The position numbers and the translations under genes are program-made. The notes below the pieces were generated by a model that had not been told where the DNA came from, made no database searches, and worked only from the letters and a program-made list of their open reading frames with translations. A stretch of 64,000 bases of DNA from Chitinophaga oryziterrae (GTDB lineage Bacteria; Bacteroidota; Bacteroidia; Chitinophagales; Chitinophagaceae): NCBI RefSeq assembly GCF_009758125.1, contig NZ_WRXO01000003.1:558001-622000 (forward strand), in the 5' to 3' direction. This document shows positions 26,600 through 36,151 of the stretch, piece after piece; the stretch's first letter is position 1, and the number at the start of each line of letters is the position of its first letter.

Positions 26600-27637
26600 A
26601 TGATCAAGATAGATAACATCGTGCTGCCCGACTTTCCCTTGCTGCTTGCGCCAATGGAAGATGTAAGTGATCCCCCTTTCCGGGTGGTATGTAAGGATAA
26701 TGGGGCCGATCTGATGTATACGGAATTCATTTCCAGTGAAGGGTTGATTAACGATACCGCCAAATGCCGTAAAAGGCTGGATATTTTCGATGAAGAACGC
26801 CCGGTGGGCATACAGATCTTTGGAGGCGATGAGGGAAAGCTCGGTATGGCAGCTACGATCGTAGATATGATCAAACCGGACCTGCTGGATATTAACTTCG
26901 GATGCCCTATTAAAGGGATCGTTAGTAAAGGCGCCGGCTCCGGTGTACTAAAAGATATAGACCTGATGGTGCGCTTAACCGCAGCCTGCGTAAAAGCCAC
27001 TAATCTCCCCGTAACGGTCAAAACAAGGCTGGGGTGGGACGATCATACAAAAAACATAGAAGAAGTGGCAGAACGGCTCCAGGATGTTGGGATCAAAGCC
27101 CTTGCCATCCATGGACGTACCCGTTGCCAGATGTATAAAGGTACGGCCGACTGGGAGCTGATCGCCAAAGTAAAGAACAACCCCCGCATTCACATTCCCA
27201 TTTTCGGCAACGGAGATATTGACAGTCCGCAGAAAGCCCTGGAATACAAAGACCGCTACGGTGTAGACGGTATTATGATAGGTCGTGCTGCGATCGGTTA
27301 TCCCTGGATCTTCCGCGAAGTAAAACATTACATACGGACCGGTGAACTGTTACCTGCGCCTACACTGGCGGAAAGGGTAGATGTCTGTAAAAGACAATTA
27401 CGTAAATCATTGCAATGGCGTGGCTCCGAATCCGGTGTATATGCCATGCGCCGTCATTATATCAGTTACCTGAAAGGCCTGCCGGAGTTTGCGCTGTTCC
27501 GCAAAAGACTGGTATCCACAGATGATCCGCTGGAAGTTGAAGCAGTACTTGATGATCTGCTGATAGCTTACAGGGGTTTTGAATTTGAACAGACTCCCAT
27601 AGAACTGATCAATTATCATGAAAACTGTTCATTGTAA
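26600..27637 (+). CDS. dusB: tRNA-dihydrouridine synthase
   Basis: This 345-aa FMN enzyme starts at the ATG at 26600 ('MIKIDNIVLPDFPLLLAPM'); a frame extension to 26567 lacks conservation. Key motifs: 'LAPMEDVSDPPFR', catalytic Cys in 'DINFGCPIKGI', 'GAGSGVLKD', 'VKTRLGW', 'LAIHGRT' and 'IFGNGDI', with the FMN phosphate site 'GVDGIMIGRAAIGYPWIF'. It reduces uridine in the tRNA D-loop using NADPH. The DusB symbol reflects overall resemblance; the exact position specificity is inferred. Confidence 0.93.
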   Translation: MIKIDNIVLPDFPLLLAPMEDVSDPPFRVVCKDNGADLMYTEFISSEGLINDTAKCRKRLDIFDEERPVGIQIFGGDEGKLGMAATIVDMIKPDLLDINFGCPIKGIVSKGAGSGVLKDIDLMVRLTAACVKATNLPVTVKTRLGWDDHTKNIEEVAERLQDVGIKALAIHGRTRCQMYKGTADWELIAKVKNNPRIHIPIFGNGDIDSPQKALEYKDRYGVDGIMIGRAAIGYPWIFREVKHYIRTGELLPAPTLAERVDVCKRQLRKSLQWRGSESGVYAMRRHYISYLKGLPEFALFRKRLVSTDDPLEVEAVLDDLLIAYRGFEFEQTPIELINYHENCSL

Positions 27638-27674
27638 AAATGTATTTTTATAAGAACAGCCATAATCATCGCCA

Positions 27675-29912
27675 ATGTTCAGGTATACATTCCTCTGTCT
27701 TTTACTGTTAGCCCTCTCTATATCTGCTTTTGCACAGGATACTGCCCGTGTTCGCAAGTTGCAGGACCGTGCCTGGCAATACATCCGTAAAACAGACAAA
27801 ACTCCCGCTGTACTGGATACTGCCCGTTCTTTCATCGCGCAGGCCGAAGCATTGAGCAGCAGGATACATTACTCCCTGGGAACAGGTAATAGTTACCTGA
27901 TGTACTCTACTCTTTACCGTTTAATGCAACAACCGGAGAAGGGAAGGGCTTATCTGAAAAAAGCCATGGACATTTTTAAGGAATACGATTATAAAGCGGG
28001 GATGGGTGAGGCATATGGAGAACTGGCAGAATATGAATCAAATGATACAGATGAAGGGGTAACTGCTAAAGCCCATTACTGCGAACAGGCCGTTACCTAT
28101 TTTTATCAGTTGGGGGATAAAAAGCGGGTGGGAGATATTGAAAAAGGAATTGGTGAGTATTACGGTATGCTGGGGAAATACCCGGAAGCATCCATACATC
28201 TCAACAGGGCAGTGAATGCCTACAAAAGTATAGGCTATCAGTCGAACATGGAAGGATTGTATGATTTGATGGGCATTGTAGCCACTATGATGTCTGATTA
28301 CCAGGAAGGGCTGAAATACGGTTTGCTGGCTGTGAAAACCGCAAAGGAGAACAAAGATTCCAGTTTATTGTTAAGTACTATTTATAACCGGGTGGGCCTT
28401 ACTTATGGGAAGTTAAATCAGTTTGAAGAGGCGCTTAGGAATTATAATCTTGGTCTTGCCATTGCGGACCGGTATAAAGACAGATCTTCCGTATTGATCA
28501 TTACCGGAAATATTGTTGGCTTATTATGCCGCATGGGCGGCAACCTGGAAGAAGCGCTGGCCTTGCAGCAGTCCGTTGTGAAAAGATATCCCACCAATGA
28601 CATACAGGAACAAATATACAGAGATGTTACTTTTTTGATCATTTACCGGTATATGAAAAATTATGCCGAAGCGCAAAAATACTGTGATCATGCGCTGGAA
28701 TTGTCTTCCCGCAGAGGAAAGGATGATGCGGTACAGTATGTTGTATATAAATCGGTGATTCCTTTTTTCCTGAAAACCCGGCAGTTTGCTGCGGCACGCA
28801 AATATCTTTTACAGAATGAAGCGTATTGTATAAAACAAAATACGCCTAAAGACCTGGCAGAAAACCATTATCAATGGTATGTGATGGACTCTACGCAGGG
28901 GGATTACAAATCGGCTGTTGAACATCTGCGCAGAACATGGAAACTGAATGATTCAATATATTATCAAACGCAGAGTCAGCAGTTATCACAACTGAGAGTG
29001 AAGTATGAAACAGAACAAAAAGACCAGGATCTCAAACTAAAGGAACAGAATATTCAGTTGCTGATAAAAAAGGGACAGTTACAGCAAACATCCCTGGCAA
29101 AGGCAAGAACGACCAGGAACGCGATCATTGGCGGCGCTGTGATGCTGGTATTACTGTTAGGACTGGGGTATAACCGTTACCGCCTGAAACAGCGCAGCAA
29201 TATTCAGCTCACAGCACAGCAGGAGAAAATCAATCTGCAGAATCTTTCACTGCAGGAGTTGATTAACAGTCAGAATAAACTGCTGAATGAAAAAGAATGG
29301 CTATTAAAAGAGATCCATCACCGGGTTAAAAATAATTTACAGTTTATTATCAGCCTGCTTAACATGCAATCTGCCTACCTCGATAATGAAGCTGCCATAT
29401 CAGCTATCAGGGAAAGCCAGAGCCGGATGTATGCGATGTCCCTTATCCACCAGAAATTATATCATTCAGATGAAATAGCTTTTATTGATATGGTGAAGTA
29501 TGTCCGTGATATGATCACCTATTTAAGTGATAGTCTGATCAGGGAAGGGAATGTGGAGTTCGATCTGCAACTGGATGACATTGAACTGGAAGCCGTGCAG
29601 GCAGCACCTGTCGGATTGATCTTAAATGAAGCGATTACGAACTCCATTAAGTACGCTTTCCCGGATAACAGTCCGGGTATCATCACCATAAAATTATTAT
29701 ATACCGAAACAGGAGAGATCCTGTTGAGTATTGCCGATAATGGCATCGGCCTTTCTGAAGAGGTAACAAGAGTAGACTCTTTAGGAATGAAACTGATCAC
29801 TACCCTGAGTGAACAGCTGGAAGCCACACTTTCCATCAGGAATGATAACGGACTGCACATCAGCATCCTGTTTGCGGAAGAAGCGTATACTTCACTAAAT
29901 GATAAAATGTAA
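27675..29912 (+). CDS. TPR-containing sensor histidine kinase (HisKA_2)
   Basis: This 745-aa protein has a signal peptide ('FLCLLLLALSISAFAQ') and about eight tetratricopeptide repeats in the periplasm (residues 60-440). A coiled coil (about 445-475) and a single membrane helix ('AIIGGAVMLVLLLGLGYNRY') precede a HisKA_2 box, 'LKEIHHRVKNNLQFIISLL', with the phospho-His. The HATPase domain follows ('LILNEAITNSIKYAF', 'SIADNGIGLSEE'). No response regulator is adjacent. It reads into the GH27 gene 57 bp on, so it may sense or control arabinogalactan-type glycan use; that link is inference. Confidence 0.9.
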   Translation: MFRYTFLCLLLLALSISAFAQDTARVRKLQDRAWQYIRKTDKTPAVLDTARSFIAQAEALSSRIHYSLGTGNSYLMYSTLYRLMQQPEKGRAYLKKAMDIFKEYDYKAGMGEAYGELAEYESNDTDEGVTAKAHYCEQAVTYFYQLGDKKRVGDIEKGIGEYYGMLGKYPEASIHLNRAVNAYKSIGYQSNMEGLYDLMGIVATMMSDYQEGLKYGLLAVKTAKENKDSSLLLSTIYNRVGLTYGKLNQFEEALRNYNLGLAIADRYKDRSSVLIITGNIVGLLCRMGGNLEEALALQQSVVKRYPTNDIQEQIYRDVTFLIIYRYMKNYAEAQKYCDHALELSSRRGKDDAVQYVVYKSVIPFFLKTRQFAAARKYLLQNEAYCIKQNTPKDLAENHYQWYVMDSTQGDYKSAVEHLRRTWKLNDSIYYQTQSQQLSQLRVKYETEQKDQDLKLKEQNIQLLIKKGQLQQTSLAKARTTRNAIIGGAVMLVLLLGLGYNRYRLKQRSNIQLTAQQEKINLQNLSLQELINSQNKLLNEKEWLLKEIHHRVKNNLQFIISLLNMQSAYLDNEAAISAIRESQSRMYAMSLIHQKLYHSDEIAFIDMVKYVRDMITYLSDSLIREGNVEFDLQLDDIELEAVQAAPVGLILNEAITNSIKYAFPDNSPGIITIKLLYTETGEILLSIADNGIGLSEEVTRVDSLGMKLITTLSEQLEATLSIRNDNGLHISILFAEEAYTSLNDKM

Positions 29913-29969
29913 GCAAAGCCGGGTAATATCGGTTAATGGATTCTGCTATAAGATTGGGAAGTTTACAGT

Positions 29970-32153
29970 ATGTGGACTAAACCCTGGCTGATAGTATTTA
30001 CTCTTGCAATAAGCTTGTCATCATTTGCCCAGCACCGCAACTTTATATCTTTACCGGCTGCCCGTTTTTCTACCGGTGATACTGCTGCATGGGCTTTATC
30101 TTCCTATAATGATGGGCACTGGAAGCAGGTGCGTACAGGGCATGTATGGCAGGAGCAGGGCTATGACGGTTATCATGGGTGTGCCTGGTACCGCATTCAT
30201 GTAAAGATCCCTTCCTCATTAAAGAATAGCGGGTTCTGGAAAGACAGCCTGCGTATTTTCCTGGCACATATCAATGATGTGGATGCTACTTATCTGAATG
30301 GAGTGCTGATTGGCAAAACGGGCGCTTTCCCGGAAGATGAAGGCGGATATGTAAGCAAATGGCCTGCCGTGCGTGAATATCATGTAGCGGTGAACAATCC
30401 GGCTATTCACTGGGATGAGGATAATGTGATAGCCGTCCGTGATTATGATGGTGGTGGCAGTGGTGGTATTTTTATGGGAGACCCTTATATTGATATGCTG
30501 GAAAGAACGGACGGACTCGATATCACTATGCCGGTAGATGAAATTAAGTATGGGAAGAATGGGATGGCTACGCAGCCTTTGCATATACATAACCGTTTTA
30601 ATACGCCTGTATCCGGTACACTTGAGTATAAAGATCATACAGTAGCAGTACAATTACCAGCATACGGTCAGTTGTCATTTGCATTGAATGTGCCTGATAA
30701 GGAAGGCATTTCTTATTACTATCGTTTTACAGAAAAGGGAAGTGGTTTACAGGTATATCATCAGCAGGCATTTCCTTATATCCTTACACCTCCTGTATCT
30801 CTGGTTCCCCGTATCAATTCTGCAAAAGTATATGGTGTAAGGCCAGGCTCTCCGTTTTTATTTAAGGTAGCAGCTACCGGGATTAAACCGTTAACTTATC
30901 ACATAGATCATCTTCCTTCCGGATTAGCATTAGATACGCAGACAGGTATTATCACCGGGATACTGGATAAAAAAGGCAGTTATCAGACAGTCATACACGT
31001 TAGTAATGCAAAAGGAAGCGCTGTTCAGAATTTTGTCATTAAAGCGGGCGATACACTGTCTTTTACACCCACAATGGGATGGAACAGCTGGAATTGCTGG
31101 GGTATAAATGTGAGTGCTGAAAAAGTACAAAGCTCTGCAAAGGCAATGCTGGATAAAGGACTTGCCGATCATGGCTGGAATTATATCAACGTGGATGATG
31201 GATGGGAAGCGCCTGCCAGGGCTGCGGATAGCAGTATTGTTACGAATAGTAAGTTCCCGGATATGCCGGCATTGGGCAGTTGGTTACATCAGCGCGGGTT
31301 GAAGTTCGGTATTTATTCATCCCCCGGCCCATTGACCTGTGGCGGGTTCCTGGGTTCTTACCGGCAGGAGGAAAGTGATGCACGTACTTATGCGGGATGG
31401 GGCGTTGATTATCTTAAATACGACTGGTGCAGTTATGAATCTATAGCGGATACTTCCCTGGAAGGGTATATTAAACCTTACCGGATCATGCAGCAAGCGT
31501 TGCGTAAACAAAACAGGGATATTATTTATAGCATTTGTCAGTATGGCCTGAAGGATGTGTGGAAATGGGGAAGAGAAGTGGACGGGCAATCCTGGCGGAC
31601 AACAGAAGATATAGAAGATACGTGGGAGAGTATGGAACGGATAGGGTTTAGTCAGGATAAATTACAGGCTTACGCAGGCCCTGGTCACTGGAATGATCCT
31701 GATATGATGATTGTAGGAAAAGTAGGATGGGGAGAGAATTTACATGCTTCCCGGTTAACACCGGATGAACAGTATACGCATGTGAGTTTATGGTGTTTAT
31801 TATCTGCACCTTTACTGATAGGATGTGATCTGGATAAACTGGATGACTTTACATTGAACCTGCTGACGAATGATGAAGTGCTGGCGATAGACCAGGATGA
31901 ACTGGGCAGTCAGGCAAAAAGGGTATCTGCCAATGTATGGGTGAAAGACCTGGCAGATGGCGGTAAAGCCGTAGGCATTTTTAATATGGATACTACCAGG
32001 CGTACTATATCGGTGAACTGGAAATCGCTGGGACTGGATGATTATCATGTTGTTCGTGATGTGTGGAGACAGAAAGATCTGGGGGTGTTGCAATCCTCTT
32101 TTACTAAATCGATAGCACCACATGGCGTGATGCTGATAAAGCTGATAAAATGA
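29970..32153 (+). CDS. Alpha-galactosidase, GH27 family
   Basis: This 727-aa secreted enzyme has a signal peptide ('VFTLAISLSSFAQ'). Domains in order: a GH2-like galactose-binding jelly roll (about 40-190), a putative-Ig (He_PIG) domain (about 275-365, 'LPSGLALDTQTGIITGIL') and a GH27 TIM barrel starting 'TPTMGWNSWNCWG'. The nucleophile Asp is in 'DYLKYDWCSY' (about 485) and the acid/base region is 'GHWNDPDMMIVG' (about 572-584). A C-terminal beta domain ends 'IAPHGVMLIKLIK'. It removes terminal alpha-galactose (possibly beta-L-arabinopyranose). Its stop overlaps the GH51 start by 4 bp (ATGA), so the two are co-translated. Confidence 0.93.
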   Translation: MWTKPWLIVFTLAISLSSFAQHRNFISLPAARFSTGDTAAWALSSYNDGHWKQVRTGHVWQEQGYDGYHGCAWYRIHVKIPSSLKNSGFWKDSLRIFLAHINDVDATYLNGVLIGKTGAFPEDEGGYVSKWPAVREYHVAVNNPAIHWDEDNVIAVRDYDGGGSGGIFMGDPYIDMLERTDGLDITMPVDEIKYGKNGMATQPLHIHNRFNTPVSGTLEYKDHTVAVQLPAYGQLSFALNVPDKEGISYYYRFTEKGSGLQVYHQQAFPYILTPPVSLVPRINSAKVYGVRPGSPFLFKVAATGIKPLTYHIDHLPSGLALDTQTGIITGILDKKGSYQTVIHVSNAKGSAVQNFVIKAGDTLSFTPTMGWNSWNCWGINVSAEKVQSSAKAMLDKGLADHGWNYINVDDGWEAPARAADSSIVTNSKFPDMPALGSWLHQRGLKFGIYSSPGPLTCGGFLGSYRQEESDARTYAGWGVDYLKYDWCSYESIADTSLEGYIKPYRIMQQALRKQNRDIIYSICQYGLKDVWKWGREVDGQSWRTTEDIEDTWESMERIGFSQDKLQAYAGPGHWNDPDMMIVGKVGWGENLHASRLTPDEQYTHVSLWCLLSAPLLIGCDLDKLDDFTLNLLTNDEVLAIDQDELGSQAKRVSANVWVKDLADGGKAVGIFNMDTTRRTISVNWKSLGLDDYHVVRDVWRQKDLGVLQSSFTKSIAPHGVMLIKLIK

Positions 32154-34633
32154 AAAAACTGTTGATAGCTGCCCTTGTTTATTGCAGCGCAGCGAATGCA
32201 CAAACAGTGATTAATATAAATACACAACAGCAGGGGGCGAGGATATCTCCCACTTTACATGGGATCTTTTTTGAAGAGATCAGTCATGCCGGTGAAGGAG
32301 GATTATATGCAGAGCTGATACAGAACCGTGGTTTTGAGGAAAGCAATCTGCCGCAGGGCACTACGCTGGAAGACGGGTTCATCGTACCCAAAAGAACGCC
32401 TCATTTTTCAAGTCATCAGATCAGCGACTGGAAAATGGAATGGCCGGTGAAAAGTGAGTGGCCTTCCTGGTCAGCCACGGATGGCATACAACTGGCATTA
32501 ACAGATAAACAACCATTGAATTATCATTCTCTGGAAGTAAATATTAAAGCAAAAAATGCAAGCCTGATGAATGAAGGCTTCTGGGGGATTAATACGATAG
32601 CAGGGAATAAGTATGTACTGCAATTCTATGCAAGGAATTATAAAGGGCCTGTTACAGCTTCTCTGCAATCCTCTAATGGAGATGTTTTAGCCAGTTATAC
32701 TTTTACGGATATTAATAAAAAGGGATGGTCAAAATATTCGGCTATCTTATCAGCTGTTAAATCAGATCCTGCTGCGCACTTTGTATTAACTTTTGGTAAT
32801 ACAGGTGTCGCTTATCTTGATTTTGTTTCGCTGTTTCCGCAACAGACATTTAAGCAACATGGTTTAAGGTTAGACCTTGCGAATTACATAGCGGATTTAA
32901 AACCTGCTTTTATAAGGTGGCCGGGTGGCTGTTATGTAGAAGGGATTAATATTGAAAGTGCACCTGACTGGAAACGTACACTGGGGCCTGTAGAGAAACG
33001 GGCTGGTACATATAGTCCGTGGGGGTATTGGTCGGCCGATGGATTTGGTTACCACGAATACCTGCAATTTTGCGAGGATATTCATGCAGCAGCCTTGTAT
33101 GTATTTAATGTAGGGATTTCCTGTGATTACAGGAGTGGTACTTTCACCAATGATATAGACAGTGTTATTCAGAGTGCGCTGGATGCGATAGAATATGCAA
33201 TAGGGCCGGCTACTTCCAAATGGGGAAAGGTAAGGGCAGCCAATGGGCATGTGAAGCCTTTTCCGCTACAATATGTAGAAGTAGGGAATGAACAACATGG
33301 GCCGGAGTATGCCCTGCGTTATAACCGTTTTTATGATGCGATTAAAAAACGCTATCCGCAGATAGAAATTATAGCGAGTATGGGAATAGGGGATGTGAAC
33401 AGGAATACGATGGATAGTATGCATCATATAGACCTGGCAGATGAACATGCCTATAAGGGAGCTTACTGGTCATTTAATCATGATAACCATTTTGACAAAT
33501 ACAAAAGAGGTAACTGGAAGATGTATGTAGGAGAGTATGCAACGAATGCCGGAGTAGGGACGGGTAATATGGCAGCTACTTTAAGTGATGCGGTGTATAT
33601 GATGGCGATGGAAAGAAATTCCGATCTGGTGAAGATGTCGAGTTATGCACCGTTGCTGGTGAATGTACATGATATTGACTGGCCGGTGAACCTGATCAAT
33701 TTTGATGCAGCGAAAAGTTTTGCGAGGATCTCTTATTATGCTATCAAAATGTTTAATGAGAACAGACCTGATGTAAACCTGGCCACTACGGTGACGACAG
33801 CCCCTTCAACAGCACCTGCTTTCAGTGGGGGGATAGGATTAAGTACCTGGGATACACAAAGTGAATATAAGGATATTGAGGTGCGGCAGGGGGACCAGTT
33901 GTTATACAAAAGTGATTTTATACAGAGAGCTGAGGACTGGCAGTTATTAAGAGGTAAATGGTCAGTGCAGGACAGCAGTTTGTCACAGACGGCGGAAGGC
34001 GCACAACTAATGGCTGTTTTAAAGGGTAAATCATTCGATACGTATACACTCACTTTAAAAGCACGCAAAAAGGACGGTTTTAACGCCTTTATTGTCCCTT
34101 TTGCAGTAAAGGACAGTAATACGTGCCTGAGGGCACATATCGGCTCTTATGTGAACCAGAATTGCGTATTTGAAAGGGTGACGGGAGGATATGATGTATC
34201 TGACCTTACGGACCAGCGTCGTTTAAAGCATCCTATAGAAAAAGACCGCTGGTATGATATCCGTTTAGAGGTAAAGGCAGATCAGGTGGATTGTTATCTC
34301 GACAATGAGCTTTTGATGAGTTACCGGGAGCCTGTAAAAGTTTTTGCTATTGCAGGGAGAGAGGAGCGCACCGGGGATATTATTGTTAAGGTGGTGAACG
34401 CAAATGCAACTTCCTGTAATACAACGATAAAACTGGATAGTACGGCGACAATCGATAAGACCGCGACCTTAATAACACTTGCCTCAGACAGTGAGGTTTC
34501 GGAGAACTCCTTTGAAAAACCTGCAGCATATATACCGGTACGACATCAGATACCGGTCAATTCCGGTTCATTTAACCTGCAACTGGCCCCATATTCTGTA
34601 AATGTGTTAAGACTAAAGAGTAAACATGATTAA
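32150..34633 (+). CDS. Alpha-L-arabinofuranosidase, GH51 family, with inserted lectin-like domain
   Basis: This 827-aa secreted enzyme begins 'KKLLIAALVYCSAANAQ'. Catalytic features: 'GIFFEEISHAGEGGLYAELI' near the N-terminus, the acid/base Glu in 'VEVGNEQHGPEY' (about 380) and the nucleophile Glu in 'MYVGEYATNAG' (about 462). A carbohydrate-binding-like domain occurs at about 95-230. At about 580-735 a DUF1080/laminin-G-like sandwich ('DWQLLRGKWSVQDSSLSQ', 'CVFERVTGGYDVSDL') is inserted before the C-terminal strands ('LAPYSVNVLRLK'). It removes arabinofuranose side chains from plant arabinans or arabinogalactans, alongside the upstream GH27. Confidence 0.94.
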   Translation: MKKLLIAALVYCSAANAQTVININTQQQGARISPTLHGIFFEEISHAGEGGLYAELIQNRGFEESNLPQGTTLEDGFIVPKRTPHFSSHQISDWKMEWPVKSEWPSWSATDGIQLALTDKQPLNYHSLEVNIKAKNASLMNEGFWGINTIAGNKYVLQFYARNYKGPVTASLQSSNGDVLASYTFTDINKKGWSKYSAILSAVKSDPAAHFVLTFGNTGVAYLDFVSLFPQQTFKQHGLRLDLANYIADLKPAFIRWPGGCYVEGINIESAPDWKRTLGPVEKRAGTYSPWGYWSADGFGYHEYLQFCEDIHAAALYVFNVGISCDYRSGTFTNDIDSVIQSALDAIEYAIGPATSKWGKVRAANGHVKPFPLQYVEVGNEQHGPEYALRYNRFYDAIKKRYPQIEIIASMGIGDVNRNTMDSMHHIDLADEHAYKGAYWSFNHDNHFDKYKRGNWKMYVGEYATNAGVGTGNMAATLSDAVYMMAMERNSDLVKMSSYAPLLVNVHDIDWPVNLINFDAAKSFARISYYAIKMFNENRPDVNLATTVTTAPSTAPAFSGGIGLSTWDTQSEYKDIEVRQGDQLLYKSDFIQRAEDWQLLRGKWSVQDSSLSQTAEGAQLMAVLKGKSFDTYTLTLKARKKDGFNAFIVPFAVKDSNTCLRAHIGSYVNQNCVFERVTGGYDVSDLTDQRRLKHPIEKDRWYDIRLEVKADQVDCYLDNELLMSYREPVKVFAIAGREERTGDIIVKVVNANATSCNTTIKLDSTATIDKTATLITLASDSEVSENSFEKPAAYIPVRHQIPVNSGSFNLQLAPYSVNVLRLKSKHD

Positions 34634-34960
34634 ATCAGAATGCTTATAACTAATACGCATGTACAAACCAAACTAACAGGCGTGACTCCCGATGCTAACG
34701 GAAGATGCTCATTTGCCATTTTTTAAGTGTATTGATATTTTCTTAACAAGAAAGGACTCATAAGGAGCCGTTGTTCGTTAATAGATACGTAGTATTATTA
34801 CTACATATCTAAAATGATTGCGTTTTGATGAAAAGATAATATATCTTGCACCCACATTGGAAATTTTACCCGGACAATTATTAAAGAACCTCGTTACATT
34901 GTTTTATCTATTTGTTGGTGCCTACGTTTTATCTCTTATCATTAATAGGATTTACTCTGT
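34634..34960. other. Intergenic region with a small imperfect inverted repeat
   Basis: A 327-nt AT-rich gap with no credible gene. AGATACGTAGTA and TACTACATATCT (34783-34810, one mismatch, TTAT loop) form a hairpin or operator-like dyad. A TATCTTGC box near 34843 is a weak promoter candidate for the next gene. Confidence 0.45.
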
Positions 34961-36103
34961 ATGCAAATTTCGAGCAGACGGCATTTCTTAAAGAATGCTG
35001 CTATACTTGCCCCTGTACTTACCTTTTTGCCTTCTTATCTGAATGCAGGGACAGGGTCCCGATTACGTATAGCTTTTATTGGTATTGGCCCCTGGGGGCA
35101 ACAGTATCTTTCTCATGCGTTACAGCACAGAGATCTGGATGTAAGGGCTATTTGCGACAATGATCCGGTAGCTGTACGAACAGGACTGGAATTGTTTAAT
35201 AAGGCAGGTTATAGTCGCCCGGATGTATATACCGATGGCTATAAAACATTGCTGGAACGCAAAGATATTGATGCAGTATTGATAGCCGCTCCCTGGCATC
35301 AGCACTACGAAATTGCCAAAGCAGCGATGCTGGCAGGTAAACACGTAGCCTGCGGAACGATTATGGGGACTACGGTTGCAGAACATTGGGACATTGTGCG
35401 CACGAGTGAGCAAACAGGCTGTCAGTATTTTACATTGGATGAACATAATTATCGCAGTGACCTGAGGGTAGCGGCTAATATGGTGAAGCAGGGTGTTTTT
35501 GGTACAGTGGAAGCGGTGCGTGCCGGTGCCAATCATCATCAGTTGAATGTTGAACGTACACCTTATCCTGTTTATCCTGCAGCAGTAGTAGCGGGAATTA
35601 CAGGTAATGCATTTGTATCGTTGCGTACTACGAAAGAGAAACAGCAGTATGTGGTGAACAGGCCACAGCACAAAGCAGGTTTGTTGTTTACCAGTGGTAC
35701 ACTTGAGACTATTACGCTGACGACTGCAACAGGACAAACAGTGCAGTTGCAATCAGGAGCAGGAGATCTGTCAACCGGTTTTCACGTTAAAGGGAGTAAA
35801 GGCAGTTGGATGGATATTACTAAATCCATTTACAGGAAAGGAGCTGCAAACCACGTATGGGAAGCTGATAAACCTTACCTGCAGGAATATACGATCGCTG
35901 TGCGTAATGAACGTTTCAAACGCAGCCCGGAGAATGATAATGTAGCGCTTGCGTTGCAGGATTTCATCAGCGGAATGCAGGAATCTTCGCATAGTGTGTA
36001 TGCCGCAGCTAACAATAGCATTATCGGGCCATTGGCGGTGTTATCTGCAAAGCGTGGTGGAGGTGTGGTTACCTTCCCTGACTTCAGTAGCGGCAAGGCG
36101 TAA
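34961..36103 (+). CDS. Gfo/Idh/MocA-family oxidoreductase, exported
   Basis: This 380-aa protein has a Tat-like N-terminus ('SSRRHFLKNAAILAPVLTF'), a Rossmann start 'RIAFIGIGPWGQQYL', and 'DAVLIAAPWHQHYEIAKAAMLAGKHVAC', which replaces the usual Glu-Lys-Pro segment (family EKP is not seen; here 'GTIMGTT'). 'TLDEHNYRSDLRVAANMVKQGVFG' is the second conserved block. Such exported members use tightly bound NAD to modify sugars, but the missing EKP lysine makes classical dehydrogenase chemistry uncertain. It follows the GH27/GH51 pair and precedes the tail-collar gene by 48 bp. Confidence 0.85.
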   Translation: MQISSRRHFLKNAAILAPVLTFLPSYLNAGTGSRLRIAFIGIGPWGQQYLSHALQHRDLDVRAICDNDPVAVRTGLELFNKAGYSRPDVYTDGYKTLLERKDIDAVLIAAPWHQHYEIAKAAMLAGKHVACGTIMGTTVAEHWDIVRTSEQTGCQYFTLDEHNYRSDLRVAANMVKQGVFGTVEAVRAGANHHQLNVERTPYPVYPAAVVAGITGNAFVSLRTTKEKQQYVVNRPQHKAGLLFTSGTLETITLTTATGQTVQLQSGAGDLSTGFHVKGSKGSWMDITKSIYRKGAANHVWEADKPYLQEYTIAVRNERFKRSPENDNVALALQDFISGMQESSHSVYAAANNSIIGPLAVLSAKRGGGVVTFPDFSSGKA

Positions 36104-36151
36104 TCATTTTATCATCTGTTTTTATTTTCTCATCAAAATATCGTAGTTATT

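Noticed and set aside
35120..35752. Open frame of 210 codons on the minus strand
   Set aside because: Antisense to the Gfo/Idh gene; very high Cys/Ile/Arg content and no recognisable domain.
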